From Terriglobia bacterium (GTDB taxonomy: Bacteria > Acidobacteriota > Terriglobia > Terriglobales > Acidobacteriaceae), in contig JAIQFH010000015.1 in the NCBI GenBank assembly GCA_020073385.1, positions 59,188 through 123,187 on the forward strand: 64,000 nucleotides of DNA, given 5' to 3'. The position numbers were made by a program, and so were the translations under genes. Of the stretch, positions 11,077 to 20,880 are shown piece by piece (within the stretch, counting starts at the first letter, position 1; each line of letters starts with the position of its first letter). Under the pieces are notes generated by a model. The model saw nothing but the letters and a program-made list of their open reading frames with translations. It did no database searches and had not been told where the DNA came from.

Positions 11077-11622
11077 TTATGGCCAGATCGCGGTGGCGAT
11101 CGGGTCTTTAACGAAAGGGCGGGAACTTCTTGCTCCGGGATACGCTCCCCACAGTTCACTGTGGAACCGGATGCGTTCAAGCGCACGGTCGATCACGGCC
11201 TCGAGTTCGTGGAAGTACTTCACTTCGCGCCCCTTGGCGAGGCGGCGCTTCGCCTCTTCTGGGCTGAACCAGGTTGGACGCCGATTGGTTTCGTCGGGCT
11301 TACGCATCTGGTGAACTTCCATCAGGAAGGCCTTGACCACGAATTCCTGCACGCCGCCGGGCTGCCAGAAGACGCCCTTGGAGTGAATGTAGAGATGGAA
11401 GTGACGCGGCTCAATCGTGCCGAGGGCACCCGCTTCTTCCGCCGCTTCGCGTTCAGCGGCCTGACTGTGAGAAAGCCGCGGGTCCGTAGATCCCTTGGGA
11501 AACGTCCACTTGTTGCCGCCGTTGGTGTTGACCAGCAGGAACTCGATCGCGGTGCCTCGGCGTCGATAGGAGACTGCGGCTACCTGCAGCGGCAACGACT
11601 TCGCAATTCGGGCTGATCCCAT
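11077..11622 (-). CDS. Nudix hydrolase
   Basis: The 181-residue protein has WTFPKGSTDP followed by a Nudix box ending EREAAEEAGALG. The box keeps REAAEEAG but has Leu where the first Glu of the classic GX5E motif sits, and its spacing resembles the diphosphoinositol-polyphosphate hydrolase group (PKG...AAxREAxEEAG). ATG 11622 has AGGAGAGG just before it. It probably removes a nucleoside- or polyphosphate-linked diphosphate; the substrate is not predictable. Confidence 0.85.
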   Translation of the reverse strand: MGSARIAKSLPLQVAAVSYRRRGTAIEFLLVNTNGGNKWTFPKGSTDPRLSHSQAAEREAAEEAGALGTIEPRHFHLYIHSKGVFWQPGGVQEFVVKAFLMEVHQMRKPDETNRRPTWFSPEEAKRRLAKGREVKYFHELEAVIDRALERIRFHSELWGAYPGARSSRPFVKDPIATAIWP

Positions 11623-11754
11623 GGGCCTCTCCTGAAGACAGGTTACATGCAAGATATTTCATGAATGTTAACGTGCAACAAAAATTGTGCAGTCGGGAGG
11701 GTTACGAAAGGGTTACGTGCCCGTTTTGGGACGCAGTAGATTTCCTCTTGGTTT

Positions 11755-11785
11755 GTCATCCTGAGCGAAGCGAAGGACCTATGCA
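11755..11785 (+). repeat. GTCATCCTGAG...GAAGGACCT repeat copy
   Basis: Reads GTCATCCTGAGCGAAGCG followed by AAGGACCTATGCA. It matches the ends of the copies at 7500 and 1919 but has a shorter centre. It lies in a 250-base non-coding stretch between the Nudix gene and the convergent end of the SDR gene. Confidence 0.65.
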
Positions 11786-11874
11786 ACCTGCCGACAGCAC
11801 CTCGCTGCAAGCATGTTCCATCGTTCTTACGCCTTGCGCATGATGACAAGCCCGTGTGGATTCGTGATCTACGG

Positions 11875-12564
11875 CTACAACCCTCGGCCATACACCGGGA
11901 TAGCCGCGCCGGTGATGTCCTTTCCGCCATCGCCGGCGAGCCAGACAATAAGACTGGCGACCGAGGCCGGCTGCACCCACTGCGATGTGTCCGCGCCGGG
12001 CATGTCTTTACGATTTGCGGGAGTGTCGATCGTTCCGGGAAGGATCACGTTTGCAGTGATACCGAGGTCCTTGTTCTCAATCGCGACCGTGCGGATCAGC
12101 GACACCAGAGCCGCTTTGGAAGCGCTGTAAGCCCCGACCATCGCTCCAGGATTCTCCGCAGCACGGCTGCCGATCGCGATGATTCGGCCCGAACCGGCCT
12201 GGCGCATCGGCGGCAGCACCGCCCGCAACATGTGGAATGCGCTCGTGAGATTCATGTTGAGCATCCGCTGGAAGGTGGCGTCGTCGGTGTCGGCAATTGC
12301 TTGTCCTCCGGCGAACCCGCCAACCAGATGCGCGAGAACGTCGATCTTGCCGAAGTGCGCGAGGATCGTATCAACCGCCTGCTTGGCCTCGGTGAGACTG
12401 TCGAGAGTCGCCGGAAGCGCGGTGAAGTGCGGATGGTCGAAATCGTGGGGATGGACCTTGGGCGCAAGGCCGACTACGGTGAAACCCGCGTCTAGCAGCG
12501 CCTTGGTGACGTGGGTTCCCAAACCGCCCGTAGCTCCGGTGACGAGTGCAGTTCTTGCTGTCAT
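11875..12564 (-). CDS. Short-chain dehydrogenase/reductase
   Basis: A 229-residue classical SDR: cofactor loop TGATGGLG at residues 10-17, YSASK catalytic motif with preceding Ser in IAIGSRAAENPG, and an N-terminal strand ALVTGA. Short loops and the PGTIDTPANR segment are usual for this group. The residue after the second strand (GLAPK) lacks the Asp that favours NAD, so NADP use is possible. Substrate unknown. Next upstream on the strand is dctA, with no tight coupling. Confidence 0.88.
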   Translation of the reverse strand: MTARTALVTGATGGLGTHVTKALLDAGFTVVGLAPKVHPHDFDHPHFTALPATLDSLTEAKQAVDTILAHFGKIDVLAHLVGGFAGGQAIADTDDATFQRMLNMNLTSAFHMLRAVLPPMRQAGSGRIIAIGSRAAENPGAMVGAYSASKAALVSLIRTVAIENKDLGITANVILPGTIDTPANRKDMPGADTSQWVQPASVASLIVWLAGDGGKDITGAAIPVYGRGL

Positions 12565-12606
12565 GCGAATGAGACTACGAGATTAATGGGGTGGGCGCAA
12601 AATCCT

Positions 12607-13893
12607 TTAAGCCAGATTCCGCTGGAGCGTCTCCCGCCCCAGTTCATTCTCCCAGCGCGCGACAACCAGCGTGGCCACACCATTCCCGATCATGTTGACC
12701 AACGCACGGAACATGCTCATGAAGCGGTCGATGCCGAGGATGAGCGCCATCCCTGCCACTGGAATCGCCGGAATCACGCTTAACGTTCCCACCAGTGCGA
12801 TGAAAGAAGCTCCCTGCACGCCGCTCGCTCCCTTTGACGTCAGGACGGCGACGGAGAAGATACTCAGCTGTTGCAGCCACGTCAGGTGCGTGTTCGTGGC
12901 CTGCGCGACGAACAGCGCCGCGAGCGTCATGTACAAAGCACTGCCGTCGGTATTGAACGTGTAGCCTGTCGGCACGATCAGGCCCACCAGCGACCGCGAG
13001 CAGCCCAAGCCTTCGAGTTTCTCCATCAAAGTAGGAATCGCCGTCTCGGATGAACTGGTGGCCAGCACCAGCAGGATTTCTTCTTTGATGTGCGCCAGAA
13101 AGCGAAACAGACTGAATCCGGCCATCCAGGCCACAGCGCCGAAGACCACCACAACGAAAAGGATCGAGGTCGTCCAGAAAGACGCAATCAGCTTCAGCAG
13201 CGGCCCTAACGAAGACAGGCCGTACTTTCCGATGGTGAATGCCATTGCCCCGAACGCGCCGATGGGAGCAAAACGCATCACGATATCGACCATTCGGAAC
13301 ACGACCTTGCTCAGTGATTCCAGCATCTCCACCAGAGGCTTGCCGAACGCTCCGGTCGCTGACAAAGCAAAGCCGAACAAGATGGACACGAGCACGACTT
13401 CCAGAATGTCGCCCTTCGCGAAGGCGTCGAAGATCGTGGTTGGAATAATGCGCATCAGGAAATCGGTGACGGTTTGCGTCTTTGCCTGCCCCGCATAGTC
13501 CGCGACGGATCGCGCGTCGAGAGTGGCCGCGTTTACGTTAAAGCCGCTGCCCGGGTGCACCACGTTGCCCACGATCAACCCGACCACCAGCGCGAGCGTC
13601 GAGACGACTTCGAAATAGAGGAGCGCCTTTCCCCCGACGCGCCCCACCTTGCGCAGGTCGCGCATTCCTGCGATACCGGTGACGACCGTGCAGAAGATCA
13701 TCAGCGTGATGATCATGGTGATCAGGCGAATAAAGGCATCGCCGAGCGGCTTCATGGCGACAGCGCGAGCGGGGCTGAGCGCTCCGAAGATGACTGCCAG
13801 CACAATTCCTACGGTGACCTGCACCCACAAGGAGGAATACCAGCGCCGGGTGCGCGCGGGCGGCGAGGATACGGCGATGGGTGTCGTCGTCAT
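12607..13893 (-). CDS. dctA: C4-dicarboxylate:cation symporter (DAACS family)
   Basis: Inner-membrane carrier for succinate, fumarate and malate. The 428-residue protein has about eight hydrophobic segments and the family hallmarks: a serine-rich [13 protein letters not shown] hairpin, [19 protein letters not shown] in TM7, KGASGVQG, and [20 protein letters not shown] in TM8. The match to DctA is closer than to the glutamate carriers. ATG 13893 was chosen; the upstream frame (to 13992) consists of repeat sequence. Confidence 0.88.
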   Translation of the reverse strand: MTTTPIAVSSPPARTRRWYSSLWVQVTVGIVLAVIFGALSPARAVAMKPLGDAFIRLITMIITLMIFCTVVTGIAGMRDLRKVGRVGGKALLYFEVVSTLALVVGLIVGNVVHPGSGFNVNAATLDARSVADYAGQAKTQTVTDFLMRIIPTTIFDAFAKGDILEVVLVSILFGFALSATGAFGKPLVEMLESLSKVVFRMVDIVMRFAPIGAFGAMAFTIGKYGLSSLGPLLKLIASFWTTSILFVVVVFGAVAWMAGFSLFRFLAHIKEEILLVLATSSSETAIPTLMEKLEGLGCSRSLVGLIVPTGYTFNTDGSALYMTLAALFVAQATNTHLTWLQQLSIFSVAVLTSKGASGVQGASFIALVGTLSVIPAIPVAGMALILGIDRFMSMFRALVNMIGNGVATLVVARWENELGRETLQRNLA

Positions 13894-13911
13894 GTTTAGT
13901 CTCGTTTCGTA

Positions 13912-13990
13912 TTCAAGGGCCCCTCGGCTTTGCCTTCGCGGGACAGCCCCTTCGACTTCGCTCAGGGCAGGCTGCGGCGGCTGTCGCCAC
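13912..13990. repeat. Repeat-like sequence upstream of dctA
   Basis: The stretch holds CCCCTTCGACTTCGCTCAGG with nearby GCGGCTGTCGCCAC, both typical of dispersed intergenic repeats of this lineage. No gene or clear promoter was recognised. Confidence 0.4.
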
Positions 13991-13998
13991 ATGGACCG

Positions 13999-15228
13999 TT
14001 ATGGTGTCTGCAGGGTTTTCACCAGCCAGGGGATGATCACTTCTTTGAAGATCTTGGGATCGGGCCACACGCCCACCTGCCGGCCGAGATGCCCGCCACG
14101 CGGGTTGATCCATGCGTCTTTCGGCACATCGCCTTTACTTAGCAGCAGGTAATCGTCGGCAATCGGCACTTGCGTGTCCAGCACTCCCGCGATCACAAGC
14201 ATCGGAGCCATGGGCTTGCCGAGCAGGTCCTGGTGAACCAGCGACATCCTCGGCAGATACTCTGCCATCTCGTCGAGCGTGTGTACGCCTTCGAGGATGT
14301 TCATCAGGGCGGGAACCTGGTCGAAAAGATATTCGCGATTTCCCAGCAGATGGTTCATCAGGAAATCCTTCTGAAAGAACTCATCGACTGGAGGCGATTG
14401 TGCGCTCGCCCCGCGCAAGCGCGCGCGTTCAACGATCGCCATCTTCGTTGCCCAGTAAGCTCCCCAACTCACTCCGTGCAGCGCGATGCGGTTTTTGTCG
14501 ATCTCCGGCCGCGACTGCACATAGTCGATCACCTTCGAAAGCATGCGCTCGGAAGTTTCGCTGACCTTGATCGGCGCTTGCCCGGTTCCGGGACCGTCGA
14601 CCGCCAGAAAGCCAATGCCAAAAGGAAGAATCGCGCCAAAGCTCTCGGTCAGATCTTCCTTCCGGCTGTCGAGTCCATTGACAGCGATGACCAGCGGCAC
14701 GGGTCCCTTCGCATTCTTCGGCAGCCGCAGGTAGCCGACGATCTCTTTCCCCTCAAACGGAATGCGCACGACTTCAAGCGGCGGATCGAAAAACTTGGCG
14801 TGAACGAGGAACGCCTCGATCGCTTTCTCGTATGAACGCTGTTTCCCCGGAGACGCTGGAGTCGGCCAGCGTCCGAAAGAATAAAGCCGCCAGGCGCGAA
14901 TGTAGTCGGCGTTGGCCTTGGTCGGATCGGATTTCTCCAGCGACTTGCCTTCGTTGAAATAGCGGTCGGCCACGTGCATGAACGCCGTTGCCCATTCGTC
15001 CTTATCGGCGGAGTGGACGCTTCTGAACGCCTCTTTGACGTCCGCGGGGTCAAGTCCGATCAGCGGATATTGCCCGACCTCGGCGCGATGAACAGCTTCG
15101 GTCTTGACCTCGTCGATGGTTCGCTCGCGTTGCTCCTGGGCTGCAGATTTCGATGGCGAAGACATGAATGCAGCCACGAAGGATGCAAGAATGAGGACCA
15201 AGATTCTGCGGCTCATGTTAACGATCAC
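13999..15228 (-). CDS. Secreted alpha/beta hydrolase (FrsA/DUF1100-like)
   Basis: A 409-residue protein with an N-terminal signal peptide (ILVLILASFVAAFMSS, cleavage near the SAAQ site). The catalytic core shows the nucleophile elbow GVSWG, an acid candidate in AGVLDTQVPI and a His in RGGHLG near the C-terminus. A helical N-terminal domain (about 40-160) precedes the core, as in FrsA-like esterases. Export predicts action in the periplasm. Substrate unknown. Confidence 0.85.
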   Translation of the reverse strand: MIVNMSRRILVLILASFVAAFMSSPSKSAAQEQRERTIDEVKTEAVHRAEVGQYPLIGLDPADVKEAFRSVHSADKDEWATAFMHVADRYFNEGKSLEKSDPTKANADYIRAWRLYSFGRWPTPASPGKQRSYEKAIEAFLVHAKFFDPPLEVVRIPFEGKEIVGYLRLPKNAKGPVPLVIAVNGLDSRKEDLTESFGAILPFGIGFLAVDGPGTGQAPIKVSETSERMLSKVIDYVQSRPEIDKNRIALHGVSWGAYWATKMAIVERARLRGASAQSPPVDEFFQKDFLMNHLLGNREYLFDQVPALMNILEGVHTLDEMAEYLPRMSLVHQDLLGKPMAPMLVIAGVLDTQVPIADDYLLLSKGDVPKDAWINPRGGHLGRQVGVWPDPKIFKEVIIPWLVKTLQTP

Positions 15229-15277
15229 CTCATGCCCACAAAAACAGCCGAGAGAAACCCTGGGTCTCGCTCATCGC

Positions 15278-15316
15278 CACGAAAAAGAAAGGGCCGGCCA
15301 GACTCAAGCCGGCCCT
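15278..15316 (-). terminator. Rho-independent terminator of the TonB receptor gene
   Basis: On the minus strand AGGGCCGGC (15316-15308) pairs perfectly with GCCGGCCCT (15298-15290) across a 9-base loop, followed directly by TTCTTTTTC. It begins 24 bases beyond the receptor stop codon. Confidence 0.85.
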
Positions 15317-15339
15317 ACGTCTTCAGAACTCAGGACCGC

Positions 15340-18300
15340 TTAGAAAGTTAATTTAAGGCCCAACTGTACAGCACGGCTCCCACCTGATCCAATGACCGGG
15401 TTGGAGGCAGCTACATCGGGTGTGGCGCAGGAGCAACCAAACGATCCGGTGGAAGGATCATTGTGCGCCCAGCCGTTTTGTCCGCCAAATGGATTTGCAA
15501 AGTTCGGATGATTGAAGATATTGAAGAACTCAATGCGGAACTGAGCGGCGAAGCTCTCGCCCCATTTGAAATTCTTCGCAACCGAGAAATCAACGTTGTG
15601 GAATCCGGTGTCACGGAAAATGTTGCGACCCATGGTGCCGAAGGTTCCAAAGGCGGGTGGAATCATCACCGAGTTGCGCTGGGCGTAACATCCGAACGCA
15701 TTCAGAGAGTCGGTCGCACCCATTGCGGCGGCATTGGTCGAGCAAGCTGCAGGCATATTCGGATCACCCGGAGCAAAATAAGGAATACCCACTGGAGTGG
15801 ATTTAAAGTCTTTCGGATTGCCGAAAAAATCCCACCGATCGTTGAGTTCGCCGGTGAGGCTGACGTCGGTGCCGGCGTCCATTACGCCAAACGGTTGTGC
15901 GCCTGCCAAAGTGGTGATGGTGTTCAGCTGCCATCCGTCCAGCATCTGTCCATAACCTTTCTTGCCCGGCACCAGATAGGTGAACGAAAGCGTCAGGCGA
16001 TGGCGCATATCGAAGTCGCTGCTGGCATATTCGTGTTGGTAGTTTGTGCTGTCGGAAGGGACGCCATTGCCCGCGCCGAAATCCCAGTTGGCGCCCACCA
16101 TGTCAAGCGCGTGGGAGTAGGTGTAGCCGGCAACCATGCTGAGTCCGTGATAGTTGCGCGCGGTCAGAGTAGCCTGGAGACCGTTGTAGTTTGATCGATA
16201 AATATTTCCCATCTGGAAGATCTGAGCCAAATAGGGGAACTGCGCGTTGAAGGGGCGGCCCACTTGTTCTGACCCGTCATCCAACGCGGGATTCACTTGA
16301 TTAATATCCCGAATGCCAACCAGTCGCGAGCCGTGGTCGCCAACGTATCCCACTTCCAAGGAGAGGTTCTGGGTGAAGGAATGCTGGATGTTAAGGTTCC
16401 AAGTCCAGACGTACGGAGTCGTGAGGTTCGGGTCGACGCCCATCATGTTGCAGGGATTGGCGAAGCAGTTAAGAGGCGTCGTTGGGAAGACCGTCCCGGA
16501 AATTCCCGTGACCGATGGATCCCAGTTGATTCCACCGTTGTTTGGATCGGCGCCGGAGAAGTTGACGGTGCCGACCGCGATTTTGCCACCAGCTGTATTT
16601 CCGCTCGCGTCGATAATGGCTCCTGTAGGAACCGAGGACAGGCCCATCGAATTTTCCAAGGCGAGGAAAGATTCCCAGTTCAGGTTCTCGTACGTCAGAC
16701 CGACCCCCCCCCGCAAAACGGTTCGGCCGTTGCCAAAGGCGTCCCAAGCGAAGCCGATCCGAGGCGCGAAGTCTTTGTGATCGCCATTGTACGGAGACTT
16801 GATCTGCGTCCCAACTTGCTCGAGCCCAACCGTGGGGCTGAAATTGCCGAGGAGGTTGTGATCCTCCTTGATCACGGTGGCCACTTCGTAGCGTACGCCA
16901 AGGTTGATTGTTAGATTCTTGGAGGCGCGCCAGTCGTCCTGAAGGAATCCGGCGATACCCCAGTTGTGAATGTGACGAGTAGGATCTCCCACCAGGAGGC
17001 TGGCATGCGAGGAGAAGCCGGCGAAGTAATCTTCGATTCCCCCGACCGCATCTCCACCCAGCGTTTGACCTCCGAGGCCGAACTTGATTCTGCCGCGAGA
17101 TCCGCCGTAAGCGCCGCCGGTGAAGGCGTCCCGATGCAGTTCGCCGCCGAATTTCAGAGCGTGCTTTCCGCGGGTGTACGAGAGGTGGTCAATGAACTGA
17201 ATGCGTGTGTCTGGTCCCTGAACCTTGGGCCAGTTAAAGCCACCGAGTTCGTTCGGAAAAATGTAGAAGCAGCAAATGTTGATTCGGGGCAGTCCTCCGT
17301 AAAGCGGATTGGTCACCCCGGTGTTCAGGCCGTAACTCGATGCGGAAACGTTGTGGTCATTGGTAAACGTCGGCTGATAAAGACGGTTGTAGCCGAAGCG
17401 AGCTTCGTTCACCCACCTCGCACTTGGTGCGTAGTTCCAGTTCTCGCCAAAGACTTGCGCACGCGTGTGGATCAGGGTGAGCCACTGCGGCTGTAGCTGC
17501 TGGGCATCGGCGACCGTGCCTGAATTGTTTCCAAAGAAGTACATCGTGCTGAACGTGTGGCGGTCTCGCACGTTGAAATCAACTTTTGCGACAGCATTGT
17601 CAGAACTCACGCTGTTGGACAGGCCATAGTCAAGCGTAGTCGGCCCATTCGGATTCGTGCCGTTATTGAGCGGGAATCCTTTGCCGTTGCAACTGACCGT
17701 GTTTAGAGGCGTGAATGTGCAACCCGCAATCTGAAGGCTGATTTGGCTCACATCACTGGGAATCGTGCCTGCTAGAAAGGCAGCATGAACATCGGCAATT
17801 GCGTCAGGAATACTGTTGGCGCAGTCGCCCGTAACATAAGTGCAAGTGCCGGCGTCAGGCAGCGGAACCGTTGCCCAGGTCTGGAACTGACTTGTGTTGC
17901 CGACGGTATAGCGCTGGCCTTCGTATGCTCCGAAAAAAAACACCTTGTCCTTTACAATCGCCCCGCCGGCAGTTCCGCCGAACTGTTCCAAGTTTCGGGG
18001 ATTCTTCGGCCCAGAAGCTACGGTGTTGAACCAGTTTCGCGCATCCAGCGGCGTGTCACGTCCGAAGGCAAACGCGCTACCGTGAAGGCGGTTCGTTCCA
18101 GACTTCAGTCCGACGTTCACGGTGGTACCTGGTTTCCAGCCATATTCCGCGGAAGGATTTTGCTGCACGTTAAATTCCTGGATCGCGTCGACAGGAAGAA
18201 TCGTGGCTGAGTCTCCGGCAATGCCCGCGCCGTTGATGATGCTCTGACCCGAGAACGGTTCGCTATTGAAGAGACCGTCCACCAGATATGCGTTGTCCTC

Positions 18301-18879
18301 AGCTCTCAAGCCGTTCGAGCTGGTCGTCGAAAAACCTCCGCCGGGATAACGCATGACTCCCGGGCGCAGCTGCAACAGGTTTTCATAATTACGACCATTC
18401 AGAGGAAGGTCATTGATTTCTTTGTTGCTTAGTGTTCCACCAAGAGTGGCTGACGTCGTGTTGACTAATGGTACTTCCTCGGTGATGGTCACTACTTCGC
18501 TAACATTTCCAGGTTGCAGCGAGAAGTCAGCCCGAACATCGGTGGCCACCTCAATCTCCACACTGGGCCGGTCGACGCCCTTGAATCCCTTGGCTTCCAC
18601 GTGGATCTTGTAGGTTCCCGGTTGCAGATCGGGAACGGCATAGCTGCCCGACTCATCCGTTGTAACAGTGCGAGTGGTTCCACGCGCGGTGTCCGTCACC
18701 ACCACATTTGCCCCCGCGACGGCGGCTCCGCTTTGATCGGTTAGCGTGCCCAGAATTCGGCCGGCCGTGGATTGGGCCAGGGCGGAAACGGACAGAACTA
18801 GCAGGGTGAAGAATACAAAGGGAAGCCGGAGAGCCCCGGCGGTCCGCCCGTCATGGGACGGGACCATACGCGATCGCAT
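15340..18879 (-). CDS. TonB-dependent receptor with carboxypeptidase-regulatory-like domain
   Basis: Outer-membrane transporter of the large acidobacterial type (1,179 residues). A signal peptide (LPFVFFTLLVLSVSALAQ) is followed by an Ig-like CarboxypepD_reg domain (GRILGTLTDQSGAAVAGANV to GTYKIHVEAKGF), a plug (VPLVNTTSATLGGTL, EINDLPLNGRNYENLLQL) and a long beta-barrel ending in the expected terminal Phe (LGLKLTF). ATG 18879 has GTGAGGGG upstream; the frame runs to 19008 without signal-peptide logic. It is divergent from the GntR regulator, so the imported substrate may feed the adjacent dehydrogenase operon. Similar proteins often import glycans or peptides. Confidence 0.93.
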   Translation of the reverse strand: MRSRMVPSHDGRTAGALRLPFVFFTLLVLSVSALAQSTAGRILGTLTDQSGAAVAGANVVVTDTARGTTRTVTTDESGSYAVPDLQPGTYKIHVEAKGFKGVDRPSVEIEVATDVRADFSLQPGNVSEVVTITEEVPLVNTTSATLGGTLSNKEINDLPLNGRNYENLLQLRPGVMRYPGGGFSTTSSNGLRAEDNAYLVDGLFNSEPFSGQSIINGAGIAGDSATILPVDAIQEFNVQQNPSAEYGWKPGTTVNVGLKSGTNRLHGSAFAFGRDTPLDARNWFNTVASGPKNPRNLEQFGGTAGGAIVKDKVFFFGAYEGQRYTVGNTSQFQTWATVPLPDAGTCTYVTGDCANSIPDAIADVHAAFLAGTIPSDVSQISLQIAGCTFTPLNTVSCNGKGFPLNNGTNPNGPTTLDYGLSNSVSSDNAVAKVDFNVRDRHTFSTMYFFGNNSGTVADAQQLQPQWLTLIHTRAQVFGENWNYAPSARWVNEARFGYNRLYQPTFTNDHNVSASSYGLNTGVTNPLYGGLPRINICCFYIFPNELGGFNWPKVQGPDTRIQFIDHLSYTRGKHALKFGGELHRDAFTGGAYGGSRGRIKFGLGGQTLGGDAVGGIEDYFAGFSSHASLLVGDPTRHIHNWGIAGFLQDDWRASKNLTINLGVRYEVATVIKEDHNLLGNFSPTVGLEQVGTQIKSPYNGDHKDFAPRIGFAWDAFGNGRTVLRGGVGLTYENLNWESFLALENSMGLSSVPTGAIIDASGNTAGGKIAVGTVNFSGADPNNGGINWDPSVTGISGTVFPTTPLNCFANPCNMMGVDPNLTTPYVWTWNLNIQHSFTQNLSLEVGYVGDHGSRLVGIRDINQVNPALDDGSEQVGRPFNAQFPYLAQIFQMGNIYRSNYNGLQATLTARNYHGLSMVAGYTYSHALDMVGANWDFGAGNGVPSDSTNYQHEYASSDFDMRHRLTLSFTYLVPGKKGYGQMLDGWQLNTITTLAGAQPFGVMDAGTDVSLTGELNDRWDFFGNPKDFKSTPVGIPYFAPGDPNMPAACSTNAAAMGATDSLNAFGCYAQRNSVMIPPAFGTFGTMGRNIFRDTGFHNVDFSVAKNFKWGESFAAQFRIEFFNIFNHPNFANPFGGQNGWAHNDPSTGSFGCSCATPDVAASNPVIGSGGSRAVQLGLKLTF

Positions 18880-19228
18880 AGAACCCCTCACTTTCTGGTC
18901 CGACAGCCATACCACCATCAACGAAACGCTGTCAAGCAAAATTAGGTTTTGCCAGATTTCTGCGAGGCTAAGCGAGCCACCCTGGGGGAGCAAGTTCTTA
19001 GTGCGCAAACTCTAAACCATAGTGTAAGAAAGGGGCTTGCGTGGCCGAGTCGAAGTGTGGTACTTTGACCAATTGGTCATACCACTATACCTATATACCA
19101 AGCACATGTCCCACCCACTGTCCCACCCACAACTAACCCCTCAGCTCCCCTCGGTTCTGCGGTATAGTAGCCGGACCAGCGACGGCGGCTCAACGCCTTT
19201 CGCCGTCCCTAGTGCGGGGGAGAGGCTC
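18880..19228. promoter_or_regulatory. Divergent control region, TonB receptor / GntR operon
   Basis: About 350 bases between divergently transcribed genes. It includes the PdhR-like operator at 19074-19084 and A/T-rich runs suitable for promoters near 19075-19100. Although an open frame covers it on both strands, neither translation matches a family. Confidence 0.55.
19074..19084. promoter_or_regulatory. FadR/PdhR-type GntR operator
   Basis: TGGTCATACCA is a perfect TGGTnnnACCA palindrome, preceded by AAT, very close to the AATTGGTnnnACCAATT site bound by PdhR-like GntR regulators. It sits 145 bases before the regulator start, in the divergent region, so it could control both directions. Confidence 0.65.
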
Positions 19229-19954
19229 GTGTACAAACTGATTCGCACTGCGCGGCTTTACGAGCAAATTGTTCAGCAAATCGAAGAATCCATAGTCAAA
19301 GGCGATCTGAAACCAGGCGACCAGCTCCCGGCCGAGCGGGACCTTGCCCAACGCTTCGGCGTGAGCCGTACTGCCGTACGCGAAGCCGTGAAAGCTCTCC
19401 GTGAGAAAGGCCTGGTCGAGGCCTACTCCGGACGAGGAACTTTCATCACCGACGGCACCACGCACGCCGTCCGGCAGTCTCTGGACCTGATGGTAAAGAT
19501 TGGACAGCCGGAGGGTTCGAAGCATCTGGCGGAGGTTCGGGCGATCCTCGAGCCTGAAATTGCGGCGCTGGCGGCCGTGCGGATTCAGGAGCCGGAATTG
19601 GCGACGATGCGCGAGGCCGTCTCAGTCATGGATCGTGCGGGCCAGGATCCCGAAGCCTACATCGAAGCCGATCTCGATTTTCATCTCGCCCTCGCAGAAG
19701 GTGCGGCCAATCCGCTGATACTCTCGCTCCTCGACTCCATCGTCGGCCTCCTGCGAGAGCAACGTCTCCGAATCTTCCGCGTTCCCGGCGGTCCCGAGCG
19801 CGGCCAGGTTCATCACAAGCGCATTCTCGAAGCGGTGGAACGTCACGATGCGGAGAAAGCGCGCGAAACCATGCGTGCGCATCTCTCGCAAGTCAGCGAA
19901 GACAGTCAGGCTCCGGCGGCCAAACGCGCCCCCGGGAAACAGAACATTCACTAG
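19229..19954 (+). CDS. GntR family regulator, FadR/PdhR subfamily
   Basis: A 241-residue repressor: winged HTH at the N-terminus (IVKGDLKPGDQLPAERDLAQ, then FGVSRTAVREAVKALREKGL) and an all-helical FCD ligand domain whose conserved metal ligands are visible (Asp in EADLDFHLALA and His residues in HHKRILEAV and MRAHL). I chose GTG 19229, preceded by GGGGGAGAGG; an upstream ATG at 19037 would add an unrelated 64 residues and swallow the operator. The downstream operon encodes E1/E2 of a 2-oxoacid dehydrogenase, fitting a PdhR-like role. Confidence 0.9.
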   Translation: MYKLIRTARLYEQIVQQIEESIVKGDLKPGDQLPAERDLAQRFGVSRTAVREAVKALREKGLVEAYSGRGTFITDGTTHAVRQSLDLMVKIGQPEGSKHLAEVRAILEPEIAALAAVRIQEPELATMREAVSVMDRAGQDPEAYIEADLDFHLALAEGAANPLILSLLDSIVGLLREQRLRIFRVPGGPERGQVHHKRILEAVERHDAEKARETMRAHLSQVSEDSQAPAAKRAPGKQNIH

Positions 19955-19971
19955 AAAGGTCGGAGCAAGGA

Positions 19972-20880
19972 ATGGCGAAAGTCGGTTTCATAGGCTTGGG
20001 AGTCATGGGCAGCCAGATGGTGAATCGGCTGTTGAGCAAGGGACATACCGTGACTGGCTATAACCGCACTCGCACAAAGGCGCAGTGGCTGGTGGAAAAG
20101 GGAATGACGTGGGCCGACTCGCCTCGCGCGGTAGCAAGCGTTTCGGATTACACCTTCGCCATGGTCACGAATGCCGCCGCCATCCAGGCCATCACCGAAG
20201 GCCCCGATGGACTGCTTGCAGGATTAAGCGCAGGGAAGACCTTCATCGACATGAGCACGGTGAGTCCCACGGTCAGCCGTGCTCTCGCCGCGAAAGTTCG
20301 TGCTCTCGGCGCCGATATGGTCGACTCTCCCGTCTCCGGCAGCGTAATTACTTTGCAGGAAGGCAAGTTGTCCGTCATGGTCGGAGGACGGAAAGAGACG
20401 TTCGACAAGATCAAGCCGCTCCTCCTCGACATCGGTCCGAAGGTCACGCACGTGGGCGACAACGGCCTTGCGCTCTCGATGAAGATCGCTGTGAATCTGA
20501 GTCTCGCCGTGCAGATGCTCGCCTTCTCCGAGGGCGTGCTGCTGGCTGAAAAAAGCGGCATCGCGCGCGATACCGCAGTGGATGTTCTCGTCAACAGCGC
20601 CGTCGCTTCCCCGATGATCAAATATCGAGGACCGTTCGTCCTTCAGCAGCCGGAAGAAGCCTGGTTCGACGTGAACATGATGCAGAAGGATATGGTGCTG
20701 GCCATGGAGTTGGGCCGGCAACTCGACGTGCCTTTGCCTACGACCGCAGTGAGCAATGAATTTCTCACCGCAGCCCGCGGCATGGGCTGGACGAAGTATG
20801 ACTTCGCTTGCTTGTTCGACGTCCTCGCCGCCATGTCTGGGGTGTCGACTCCGGTCACAACTGGTGGGAAGAAACAGTGA
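19972..20880 (+). CDS. 3-hydroxyisobutyrate dehydrogenase-like beta-hydroxyacid dehydrogenase
   Basis: A 302-residue NAD(P)-dependent enzyme with GFIGLGVMG Rossmann loop (5-13), substrate motif DSPVSGSVITLQEGKL and the catalytic-lysine helix around MKIAVN. The Asn-Arg (YNRTR) after strand 2 favours NADP. Family members oxidise 3-hydroxyisobutyrate, tartronate semialdehyde, 3-hydroxypropionate and relatives. It opens the E1-E2 operon and overlaps the next gene by four bases (GTGA), so its product is likely to be handed to the oxoacid dehydrogenase pathway. Confidence 0.88.
   Translation: MAKVGFIGLGVMGSQMVNRLLSKGHTVTGYNRTRTKAQWLVEKGMTWADSPRAVASVSDYTFAMVTNAAAIQAITEGPDGLLAGLSAGKTFIDMSTVSPTVSRALAAKVRALGADMVDSPVSGSVITLQEGKLSVMVGGRKETFDKIKPLLLDIGPKVTHVGDNGLALSMKIAVNLSLAVQMLAFSEGVLLAEKSGIARDTAVDVLVNSAVASPMIKYRGPFVLQQPEEAWFDVNMMQKDMVLAMELGRQLDVPLPTTAVSNEFLTAARGMGWTKYDFACLFDVLAAMSGVSTPVTTGGKKQ

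Noticed and set aside
10411..11616. Long open frame of 401 codons on the plus strand
   Set aside because: Antisense to the FAD oxidoreductase and Nudix genes, which have clear family motifs. The translation has no recognisable domain.
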